From positions 436,873 to 445,210 of the forward strand of contig NZ_GL629647.1 of assembly GCF_000185845.1 (NCBI RefSeq): a stretch of 8,338 nucleotides of DNA, read 5' to 3'. The position numbers and the translations under genes were made by a program. Position 1 is the stretch's first letter; each line of letters begins with the position of its first letter. Of this stretch, positions 1 to 5,443 are shown one piece after another. Below the pieces are notes generated by a model that worked only from the letters and a program-made list of their open reading frames with translations, was not told the DNA's origin and made no database searches. The DNA comes from Segatella salivae DSM 15606. Lineage in GTDB: Bacteria > Bacteroidota > Bacteroidia > Bacteroidales > Bacteroidaceae.

Positions 1-110
1 ACTCTAACGACACTTGTACTAAGTGGTCAATATTATTTTGACCAAAAGGGGCAATCATTTTATGGCCAAAGTGAGCAATCCTGTTTGCCCAAAGGGGTCA
101 AAGTAGAGTG
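1..110. mobile_element. Putative terminus of an IS21-type insertion sequence
   Basis: The first ~110 bases carry four tandem copies of a 23-24 bp motif and look unrelated to the adjoining gene. Multiple tandem transposase-binding repeats of about this size are typical of IS21-family ends. The junction with older DNA is probably near 105-118, because the leftward gene at 60-287 changes character there. The transposase genes (istA/istB in that family) would lie left of the window. The exact tip and target duplication cannot be fixed from one end. It could instead be a promoter-proximal repeat array of the larger element. Confidence 0.5.
7..101 (-). repeat. Four tandem 23-24 bp repeats, likely transposase-binding sites
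   Basis: Read on the minus strand, copies begin at 101, 78, 54 and 30, giving spacings of 23, 24 and 24 bp. The shared core is TTGMCCMCTTTGGYCAAA followed by an A/T-rich tail. The copy at 101 begins TTGACCCCTTTGGGCAAA, the one at 54 TTGCCCCTTTTGGTCAAA, and the one at 30 has diverged after TTGACCACTT. The spacing is close to two helical turns, so the sites face the same side of the DNA, as expected for cooperative binding. Confidence 0.7.
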
Positions 111-287
111 GCTTTTCCAGGCTCTTTCAATCTGCTTGTTAGCATGCTCTACACCTATCAGAAAGATAAGCCCCGAAACGCCTACGAGCATGTCTACCTT
201 TCTGCCTTCGTCCGTGTAACCGTAAACCTTAATCTTGAAATCTCGGTTAATCTCCCGTGTGCTGTACTGCAATTTATTTGCTTTCAT
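60..287 (-). CDS. Small element-encoded protein with a replaced C-terminus
   Basis: A 75-residue leftward gene divergent from the regulator operon. Residues 1-58 look like a genuine compact folded protein: a charged N-terminus (STREINRDFKIKVYGYT), a hydrophobic stretch VGVSGLIFLIGVE at about 35-47, and a helix ANKQIERAWK. It resembles small uncharacterised proteins I associate with Bacteroidetes phages and integrative elements; I assign no function. From residue 60 (position 110 leftwards) the coding runs into the repeat array, giving an unrelated tail (HSTLTPLGKQDCSLWP) and a stop inside a repeat. The original C-terminus therefore seems lost to an insertion, so this may be a pseudogene. ATG at 285-287 is the only sensible start, without a good Shine-Dalgarno. 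It should be expressed from the leftward promoter at 369-400 and thus oppose lysogeny-side transcription. Confidence 0.6.
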   Translation of the reverse strand: MKANKLQYSTREINRDFKIKVYGYTDEGRKVDMLVGVSGLIFLIGVEHANKQIERAWKSHSTLTPLGKQDCSLWP

Positions 288-321
288 AATCGTTCTTTTT
301 AAGTTTACCCCTTACAGGGTA

Positions 322-352
322 TTGTTTATTTCAAAATTTATTTATATCTTTG
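322..352 (+). promoter_or_regulatory. Promoter of the three-gene regulator operon
   Basis: A perfect Bacteroidetes -7 box TATCTTTG (TAnnTTTG) lies at 345-352. A partial -33 element TTG at 322-324 lies 20 bp upstream. The predicted start is near 359, leaving a leader of about 95 nt before the ATG at 453. It points at the two HTH regulators and would drive maintenance of the element. Confidence 0.65.
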
Positions 353-368
353 TTTCAGATTTCTATGG

Positions 369-400
369 CAAAGATAAACTATTTGGTTGAATGAAACAAA
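369..400 (-). promoter_or_regulatory. Opposing leftward promoter for the 60-287 gene
   Basis: On the minus strand TATCTTTG (plus-strand CAAAGATA, 369-376) is a perfect -7 box. A -33 TTTG (plus-strand CAAA, 397-400) lies 20 bp away. Predicted initiation is near 362, a few bases from the rightward start. The two promoters face each other and overlap, so polymerases cannot easily use both. This is the layout of a bistable phage switch. Confidence 0.65.
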
Positions 401-442
401 CTTTTAGTTTATTCTTAACATTAATTAAGTTTATAATAAACT
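375..442. promoter_or_regulatory. Operator candidates: AGTTTA/TAAACT half-sites and a 15-bp palindrome
   Basis: AGTTTATAATAAACT at 428-442 is a perfect palindrome of 7-bp arms around one base, ending 10 bp before the ATG at 453. TAAACTA (375-381) and TAGTTTA (405-411) form a second, wider inverted pair that flanks the leftward -33 element. A further AGTTTA is at 302-307. The same hexamer in both orientations around two promoters suggests binding sites for one of the adjacent HTH proteins. In AT-rich DNA some of this could be chance. Confidence 0.45.
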
Positions 443-452
443 CATATTTCAA

Positions 453-947
453 ATGACAGGAGAGGAATTGAAGTACATTTTAGCACATACACGCTTACAA
501 TTCAAGGATTTAGCAGCGGAATTGGAGATGTCGCAGCAAAATTTTTCAAAGGCCTTAAAGGTTTCTGACATAAAAACAGGCTTTCTTGAAAAATTATGCG
601 ATGTCCTAAATGTTTCTATGGACTTCTTCTATAAAGGAACAAAGTATGCATCTACATCTGTTCAAGTTACCGCCTCTGGCAATCAGTCTATCGCTACTAA
701 CTCTGGCGATGTGACAGTAGGTGCACAAAATGAAAATAGTGGGCATATAGGCACGCAAAACAATTACAGCTATCCAGATGCACAGCAAAAGCAAGATAAT
801 GTCACCACGCTGACGGAAACTGTGTCTACGCTGACGAGAGAGCTTGAAACCTCACAACAACAGAAAAGTGACCTGATAGATGTAGTAGCTACTTCGCAAA
901 AACAGATACAGCAGCTAACGAACATGGTCGACAGATTAACACAATAG
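453..947 (+). CDS. XRE/Cro-CI-type HTH regulator with C-terminal coiled coil
   Basis: A 164-residue probable DNA-binding regulator. Residues 1-62 form a compact helical domain with an HTH at about 16-37 (FKDLAAELEMSQQNFSKAL) followed by KTGFLEKLCDVLNVSMDFF, as in Cro/CI-type phage regulators. Residues 67-107 are Ser/Asn/Gly-rich with alternating short strands (GNQSIATNSGDVTVG, GTQNNYS), a linker type common in Bacteroidetes phage repressors. Residues 113-164 are Gln/Thr-rich heptads predicted to form a coiled coil, so a dimer or higher oligomer is likely. It is the first gene of the rightward operon, and its stop lies 3 nt before the next start. There is no good Shine-Dalgarno before the ATG; the leader is A/T-rich as usual in Bacteroidetes. 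It may bind the upstream palindromes. Confident as a DNA-binding regulator, not about its target. Confidence 0.8.
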   Translation: MTGEELKYILAHTRLQFKDLAAELEMSQQNFSKALKVSDIKTGFLEKLCDVLNVSMDFFYKGTKYASTSVQVTASGNQSIATNSGDVTVGAQNENSGHIGTQNNYSYPDAQQKQDNVTTLTETVSTLTRELETSQQQKSDLIDVVATSQKQIQQLTNMVDRLTQ

Positions 948-950
948 AAC

Positions 951-1550
951 ATGGAAGGTAAAGAAGTAAGGAAAACATTGCAAGAACACTGCATAAACCT
1001 TGCATGGCTTGCCGAGCAGTTAGGCATCAGTCCGCAGGGGCTGAACTCTCGCCTCAACGCACACCTTTTCAAAAGCAGTTACTTGCAGGAGATAACAAAC
1101 ATCTTGCAGAAAGATATCTTCGGGATCGGGACAAAGCCTAACATGCAGCCTATACTGAATATCCGGGTTCGTGACAATATCACAAAGGAACTAAGTACAA
1201 CAAACTTCCCCGTCATCGAGTACGTTTCTATCCCAGCTTTCGCCGGCTGCTTAGGCTTCATCTACTACGGGAAAGATGCAGCACCTAAATACGAGGCTGG
1301 CGACATTATCTTTATCCTCCCTGAAACAGAAGCTATCACACCGGGCCGAAAATACCTTATCATAACAGATAGCGACAGATTTGTAAGGTTTGCATACGAA
1401 GCAGATAAGAAAGGACGTGTGCGTCTGTCAGCCATTAACCCAGCAACCGACACAGAGGGTGCAAGAATTTACCCAGACACGGAAATTAAGACGTCGGATA
1501 TTCTGCACGCATACAAGGTCGTAGGCTCTATATCACGTGAACAAATTTAA
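951..1550 (+). CDS. HTH plus S24/LexA-like repressor, protease dyad missing
   Basis: A 199-residue phage-repressor-like protein. An N-terminal HTH (about 5-57, core LAWLAEQLGISPQGLNSRL) is followed by a linker and an S24/LexA-type domain from about 87 to 195. The fold is recognisable: EYVSIPAFAG at 90-99, KYEAGDIIFI at 113-122, PGRKYLI at 131-137 and VRLSAINP at 157-164. In active S24 proteins the loop reads GDSM-x-P and a later strand carries the catalytic Lys (often VKR). Here the loop is G107-K-D-A-A-P112 and the strand reads FVRF, so Ser appears as Asp109 and Lys as Arg146. Self-cleavage is therefore unlikely, and induction would need another trigger such as an antirepressor. The N-terminal domain resembles that of the upstream gene, suggesting tandem duplication. 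It is translated 3 nt after the preceding stop, probably by coupling. Confidence 0.8.
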   Translation: MEGKEVRKTLQEHCINLAWLAEQLGISPQGLNSRLNAHLFKSSYLQEITNILQKDIFGIGTKPNMQPILNIRVRDNITKELSTTNFPVIEYVSIPAFAGCLGFIYYGKDAAPKYEAGDIIFILPETEAITPGRKYLIITDSDRFVRFAYEADKKGRVRLSAINPATDTEGARIYPDTEIKTSDILHAYKVVGSISREQI

Positions 1551-1562
1551 TCAATATAAATT

Positions 1563-2069
1563 ATGAAGCAAATAATAGTAATCATCGCGTTGCTGGTAAG
1601 CATCAGCACGCACGCACAGAAAATTCTATCGCACACAACAACAATCGGAAAGTTTGCGGATAGTAGTATTGATTTCACCGAGTACACAAACGGAACCAGC
1701 GACTATACCGTCTACCTTTCAACAAGCGATTTAAAAAACATTGGCACAAAATTAGTAAAAACAAACACAGAGAGAATACGCCTCGAGTTCAATACAAAAG
1801 AACAAATGCTGAACTGTCTTCACTATCTATACGACTTCGACAAAGGTGAAGGATATTATATAGATTTAGAAAACAAATCTAACAACATGGTATTATCAGT
1901 AAAAAACGGCTTTATCATCGGTGCACTTGGCCAAATCGATAAACCAACGATAAGTAAATGGCTGATTGGAAAATTACTAAACACAATTGGTATATCTGTG
2001 AAAAAGGACAAAGACCGAGAAGATAAAAATGGTGATGATATGTATACCAAACCAAGCTCACTTTTTTAA
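1563..2069 (+). CDS. Small exported protein of unknown function, element cargo
   Basis: A 168-residue protein I do not recognise. It begins with a clear signal peptide: Lys at 2, hydrophobic core IIVIIALLVSI at 4-14, and STHA before QK, suggesting signal peptidase I cleavage after residue 18. There is no lipobox Cys. The mature part looks like an alpha/beta soluble domain (TSDYTVYLSTSDL, TERIRLEFNTKEQMLNCLHYLYDF, NMVLSVKNGFIIGALG, then helix ISKWLIGKLLNTI) with a lysine/aspartate-rich C-terminus, so periplasmic or surface location is likely. It starts 12 nt after the repressor stop and is probably co-transcribed, which would make it active while the element is resident. That is typical of lysogenic-conversion genes, but superinfection exclusion, envelope modification or another role cannot be separated from sequence. 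Confidence 0.65.
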   Translation: MKQIIVIIALLVSISTHAQKILSHTTTIGKFADSSIDFTEYTNGTSDYTVYLSTSDLKNIGTKLVKTNTERIRLEFNTKEQMLNCLHYLYDFDKGEGYYIDLENKSNNMVLSVKNGFIIGALGQIDKPTISKWLIGKLLNTIGISVKKDKDREDKNGDDMYTKPSSLF

Positions 2070-2112
2070 ACAATTCGCAATAAAACGAATATATCAATAA
2101 AAAGATAAGCAG

Positions 2113-2141
2113 TGTAATATACATAAAATCAGTATATTACA
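2113..2141. repeat. 10-bp perfect inverted repeat beside the att site
   Basis: TGTAATATAC (2113-2122) and GTATATTACA (2132-2141) are perfect inverted arms around a 9-base loop. The element lies between the exported-protein stop and the tRNA fragment. The stem is AT-only apart from two G-C pairs and has no long T-run after it, so it would be a weak terminator. A binding site for the recombinase or a directionality factor next to the crossover core is a plausible alternative. Confidence 0.55.
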
Positions 2142-2154
2142 TTTCTTCGCTCGG

Positions 2155-2204
2155 ATAGTCTTCTAAGCTGTGGGTCTTGGGTTCGAATCCCAACGGAATC
2201 ACCA
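2155..2204 (+). pseudogene. 3' fragment of tRNA-Arg(TCT), attachment-site remnant
   Basis: The anticodon arm (ATAGT / loop CTTCTAA with anticodon TCT / GCTGT), a 5-base variable region, the T arm (TTGGG, loop TTCGAAT, CCCAA), acceptor strand CGGAATC, discriminator A and encoded CCA are all present. The matching 5' acceptor strand GATTCCG is absent at the expected place near 2128, and no D arm forms. The anticodon stem contains two wobble pairs, which may be host sequence or drift after loss of function. Such a fragment marks the junction of an element integrated at a tRNA 3' end. The att core should lie somewhere in 2155-2204. Confidence 0.8.
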
Positions 2205-2206
2205 CT

Positions 2207-2248
2207 ACAAGGAAAGAGAATTTTGGAAACAAAGTTCTCTTTCTTGTT
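2207..2248 (+). terminator. Terminator-like hairpin of the original tRNA gene
   Basis: ACAAGGAAAGAGAA pairs with TTCTCTTTCTTGT, with one bulged G, around an A/T-rich loop, starting 3 nt after the tRNA CCA. The stem is followed by TTTATAG. The position suggests the native terminator of the tRNA-Arg transcript, which in the integrated state could end transcription leaving the element. Confidence 0.55.
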
Positions 2249-2320
2249 TATAGATAGTTAGCTTGTTGGTGCATATAGAGAAGTTTATTTGAGTGTTTGC
2301 ATACATGATTCTAAGAGCAA

Positions 2321-2648
2321 AAATGGAGGATTTTCGTGCTACATACAACGTATGTAAGACCAAATGGAGGATTTTCATGCTACATACAACGTATGTAAGA
2401 CCAAATGGAGGATTTTTATGCTACATACAACGTATGTAAGACCAAATGGAGTATTTTCATGCTACATACAACGTATGTAAGACCAAATGGAGATTTTTTA
2501 GGCTACATACAACGTATCTAACACCAAATGGAGGATTTTCGCGTAAGATACGATGTATCTAACACCAAATGGAGGATTTTCGCGTAAGATACGATGTATC
2601 TAACACCAAATGGAAGATTTTCGTGTTAGATACAATGTATGTAGCACT
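2321..2648. repeat. Array of eight 41-bp tandem repeats with covarying palindromic arms
   Basis: Copies start at 2321, 2362, 2403, 2444, 2485, 2526, 2567 and 2608, at exactly 41 bp with no indels. A decayed copy is discernible before the first, and the pattern fades after 2648. Each has a conserved core AAATGGAGGATTTTC and a palindrome. Copies 1-4 have TACATAC-AAC-GTATGTA; copies 6-7 have AGATAC-GAT-GTATCT; copies 5 and 8 are mixed. If the unit is re-phased to start at GTAT and end at ATAC (38 bp plus a 3-bp spacer), the seven full units at 2350-2633 all have perfectly matching ends of 6-7 bp. No open frame runs through it. It fills the gap between the tRNA terminator and the clpC terminator. 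Function is unknown; protein-binding array, transcribed hairpins or simple minisatellite are possible. Confidence 0.9.
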
Positions 2649-2697
2649 AAAAACGAAAAAATCATGCTTCTGAGTGACTCCGAAGGGGGCATAAAAA

Positions 2698-2754
2698 GAA
2701 AAGAGAACGAAAAAAGAGGCTATCGACGGATAGAATCATTTCTCGTTCTCTTTT
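2698..2754 (-). terminator. Strong hairpin terminator, probably ending clpC mRNA
   Basis: A perfect 12-bp stem, AAAAGAGAACGA (2699-2710) with TCGTTCTCTTTT (2743-2754), encloses a second small hairpin CTATC-GACG-GATAG at 2720-2733. On the minus strand the 3' arm ends in TCTTTT and runs on into CTTTTTAT, so it suits leftward transcripts from clpC. It is nearly symmetrical and could also stop rightward transcription. It lies about 140 nt beyond the clpC stop. Confidence 0.75.
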
Positions 2755-2891
2755 AATGTCTTATAAATTGTATTCTTGGAAAAATTTATTTCTTCTGCAA
2801 TTTATATTCTTTGATTTTCTTATGAGTTACCTCATGACCAAGTTTTACTTTCAAGGGATTATGTGTGTTTATTCTTTATCCCTTTTATTTA
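2755..2891 (-). other. clpC 3' untranslated region with a 7-bp hairpin
   Basis: This AT-rich stretch between the clpC stop and its terminator has no convincing gene. AAGGGAT (2853-2859) and ATCCCTT (2878-2884) form a 7-bp inverted repeat right after the clpC stop. It has no T-run on the clpC-mRNA side, so mRNA 3'-end protection is likelier than termination. Confidence 0.4.
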
Positions 2892-5429
2892 TTATTTGAA
2901 TTGTAGCTCATCTTTATTGGGAATCTTGCTCACCGCAATGGTATCCCCTTCATGAAGCTCGCCCGACAGCAGTTTTTCGCATACACCATCTTCGATATAA
3001 TTCTGTATAGCGCGCTTTAATGGGCGTGCACCGAATTGGACATCATAGCCCTTTGTTGCAACAAACTCTTTTGCATTGTCTGTGATTGTCAACTGATAAC
3101 CCAGCGATTCAATTCGTTTATAGAGGCCTTTTAGTTCGATATCTATAATCTTCTTTATTGCTTCAAGATCAAGTTGATCAAAAGTGATAATCTCATCTAA
3201 ACGATTCAAGAACTCGGGGGCAAATTGTTTGCTGAGACTTTTCTGAATGATGCTGCGCGCATATTCTTTATCTTTGTCATTAAGACTTATCCCCGTGTTT
3301 CCTCCTGCGTTGAAGCCCACACCATGACCAAACTCTTTCAGTTGTCTTGTTCCTGCGTTTGAAGTCATGATAATTACAGTGTTTCTGAAATCAACTAATC
3401 TTCCATTACCATCCGTCAGCCGTCCTTCATCGAGCACTTGGAGTAGCATGTTGAAGATGTTGCCATGAGCTTTCTCAATCTCGTCAAGCAAAATGATAGA
3501 GTAGGGGTGTCTGCGCACCTTCTCAGTGAGCTGTCCTCCTTCTTCATAGCCTACGTATCCGGGAGGTGCACCAACGAGTCGTGAAGTATTGAAACTTTCT
3601 GAATATTCACTCATGTCCACACGAATCAGGGCATCATCCGAACCAAACATATATTCAGCGAGCTTCTTTGCAAGATATGTTTTGCCTACACCTGTCGGCC
3701 CTAAGAACATGAATACACCAATTGGGTGGTTGGGGTCTTTGATGCCAACTCGGTTTCTTTGAATGGCCTTTACCATCTTTTCAATCGCATTGTCTTGGGC
3801 AATCACCTGCGCTTTCAGCACATCTCCCATGTTTCTCAGCCTTACATTTTCGGCTTCAGCAATGCGTTGTACGGGAACACCAGCCATCATCGAGACAACT
3901 TCTGCAACCTCATCTTCGCTGATCGTTTGTCGCGTAGTGTTGTCATCTGAAGTCCATTGGCGATTCAGTTCATCGATTTGTCGTTCTAAATTGGTTTGAC
4001 GATCACGATAGGCAGCGGCAAGTTCAAAGTCTTGATTCTTCACTGCTTGCTGCTTTTTCTGTATTGTTTGCTCCAATTCCTTTTGCTTTTCAACCAGTTC
4101 TTCTGGCATTTCAGCATGCTGAAGATGTACACGTGACCCCACTTCATCTAAGGCATCTATGGCTTTATCAGGGAAATAGCGATCAGAAATGTAGCGTTCT
4201 GTCAATTTGACACAAGCTTTCAGCGCCTCATCTGTATAGTTTACATGATGATGAAGCTCATATCTGTCTTTGATATTATGTAGAATTGTCAGCGTTTCTT
4301 CAGCCGTTGTAGGTTCTACCATGACCTTTTGAAAGCGTCTTTCTAACGCTCCATCTTTTTCAATACTCTTGCGATATTCATCGATTGTTGTAGCCCCTAT
4401 ACACTGAATCACACCTCTTGCCAAAGCCGGCTTCATGATATTGGCGGCATCCATGCTTCCGGGAGTGCTTCCTGCACCAATCATTGTGTGAATTTCGTCA
4501 ATGAAAACAATGATATCGGGATTCTTTTCAAGTTCGTTTATCAATGAACGAATACGCTCTTCAAATTGTCCTCTGTATTTTGTTCCAGCAACAATCGCCG
4601 TTAAATCAAGATTAACAACGCGTTTGTTGAAAAGAACAGGTGACGTCTTATGCTGCACAATAAGTTGTGCCAAGCCTTCAACAATCGCACTCTTTCCAAC
4701 TCCTGGCTCACCGATGAGAATAGGATTATTCTTCTTTCTGCGGCAAAGAATCTCTGTGACACGCTGAATTTCCTTTTCTCTTCCAACCACTTTGTCAAGC
4801 TTTCCCTCGGCAGCAGCCTTGGTTAAATCCGTTGAAAAGTTGTCGAGAACGGGTGTACCTTTTTTCTGATTGCCATTTACAGTCTTTGTGGTTGCATTGT
4901 TTTTGCCACCTCCGTTTTGGGATATCGCCTCCTCTTCTTCCTCTTCTTCGTCGGGCATACCAAAGCTGTCAGAAGGTTTTGCATTGCTACTTTTCTGAGT
5001 TTTCAGATAAGTAAGCGTATCTTCATACGTCATGTGATTTCCTTCTAAAACTTCTTTCGCACCATTATTCACTTGGTCATGCAGAATGGCCAATATCAAA
5101 TGTTGAACATCAACCATTTGCGTGTGTTGTATACGAGCCTCAAGAACAGCAAGCTTTAGAATGTTGCTGGCCTGCTCATTGAGCACAAGTTCCGAGTCAA
5201 TGATGACTTCTGTAATAACATCTTGCCTAACTTTGTCTTCCAATTCATTTTTAACATCATCGAGATTGATATTCATTCGTTGGAAAAGCAGATGAAGCAA
5301 ACTGTCTTTTTCGCGTAGTATGCCAAGCACAAGATGCTCAGGTCCTACCGAACGACTGGCAAGTCGGTTGGCTTCTTCTCTGCTGTAAGCCAATATTTCT
5401 GATACTTTTGGGGAAAACTGACTCGTCAT
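2892..5429 (-). CDS. clpC: ClpC-type Hsp100 ATPase, unfoldase of the ClpCP protease
   Basis: An 845-residue class I Hsp100 protein that uses ATP to unfold substrates and thread them into ClpP; cytoplasmic. Order: Clp N-domain with two repeats (about 4-145), acidic linker with seven consecutive Glu (161-167), AAA1 with Walker A GEPGVGKS (240-247), Walker B IIVFIDE (D311, E312) and arginines in ALERRF, a UVR-type coiled coil (about 445-485, QDFELAAAYRDRQ), AAA2 with Walker A GPTGVGKT (577-584) and Walker B IILLDE (D649, E650), and a C-terminal D2-small domain. VGFN at 704-707 fits the ClpP-docking loop. The short middle region with UVR indicates ClpC rather than ClpB. Length and motifs look intact. 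AGGAG at 5439-5443 supports the ATG at 5427-5429. No ctsR/mcsAB neighbours are present, so that Firmicutes-style control is not suggested. Confidence 0.95.
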   Translation of the reverse strand: MTSQFSPKVSEILAYSREEANRLASRSVGPEHLVLGILREKDSLLHLLFQRMNINLDDVKNELEDKVRQDVITEVIIDSELVLNEQASNILKLAVLEARIQHTQMVDVQHLILAILHDQVNNGAKEVLEGNHMTYEDTLTYLKTQKSSNAKPSDSFGMPDEEEEEEEAISQNGGGKNNATTKTVNGNQKKGTPVLDNFSTDLTKAAAEGKLDKVVGREKEIQRVTEILCRRKKNNPILIGEPGVGKSAIVEGLAQLIVQHKTSPVLFNKRVVNLDLTAIVAGTKYRGQFEERIRSLINELEKNPDIIVFIDEIHTMIGAGSTPGSMDAANIMKPALARGVIQCIGATTIDEYRKSIEKDGALERRFQKVMVEPTTAEETLTILHNIKDRYELHHHVNYTDEALKACVKLTERYISDRYFPDKAIDALDEVGSRVHLQHAEMPEELVEKQKELEQTIQKKQQAVKNQDFELAAAYRDRQTNLERQIDELNRQWTSDDNTTRQTISEDEVAEVVSMMAGVPVQRIAEAENVRLRNMGDVLKAQVIAQDNAIEKMVKAIQRNRVGIKDPNHPIGVFMFLGPTGVGKTYLAKKLAEYMFGSDDALIRVDMSEYSESFNTSRLVGAPPGYVGYEEGGQLTEKVRRHPYSIILLDEIEKAHGNIFNMLLQVLDEGRLTDGNGRLVDFRNTVIIMTSNAGTRQLKEFGHGVGFNAGGNTGISLNDKDKEYARSIIQKSLSKQFAPEFLNRLDEIITFDQLDLEAIKKIIDIELKGLYKRIESLGYQLTITDNAKEFVATKGYDVQFGARPLKRAIQNYIEDGVCEKLLSGELHEGDTIAVSKIPNKDELQFK

Positions 5430-5438
5430 ATATAATGT

Positions 5439-5443
5439 CTCCT
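5439..5443 (-). promoter_or_regulatory. Ribosome binding site of clpC
   Basis: AGGAG on the minus strand lies 9 nt before the ATG at 5427-5429. It is a clear Shine-Dalgarno, unusual for this window, and fixes the clpC start. Confidence 0.75.

Larger units (their letters stand above)
1..2204. mobile_element. Right end of an integrated prophage-like element at tRNA-Arg
   Basis: This is the terminal part of an integrative element; its left end is outside the window. The right boundary is the 3' part of a tRNA-Arg(TCT) gene at about 2155-2204 with no 5' half. Integration into a tRNA 3' end rebuilds the tRNA at one junction and leaves the displaced 3' fragment at the other, so the element lies to the left of the fragment. 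The contents agree: opposed promoters, two phage-type HTH regulators and an exported accessory protein, whereas everything to the right is conserved host genes. No integrase, structural or conjugation gene is visible, so prophage versus other integrative element is not decided; the S24-like repressor favours prophage. Confidence 0.72.

Noticed and set aside
108..302. Plus-strand open frame of 64 codons
   Set aside because: It lies antisense to the better-supported leftward gene and its product looks like an out-of-frame translation.
2128..2204. Intact tRNA gene
   Set aside because: The 5' acceptor strand needed to pair with CGGAATC is absent at the required distance and no D arm forms.
2321..2648. 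CRISPR array
   Set aside because: The period is fixed at 41 bp and the whole unit repeats. There are no unique spacers and no cas genes.
2786..2875. Lys-rich open frame on the minus strand after clpC (ends KEYKLQKK)
   Set aside because: There is no ATG and no ribosome site, and the amino-acid bias is what A-rich DNA gives by chance. It could be an old gene remnant but cannot be supported.
4501..4767. Plus-strand open frame of 88 codons inside clpC
   Set aside because: It is antisense to the conserved AAA1 region, has no promoter or ribosome site, and is a shadow of clpC coding.
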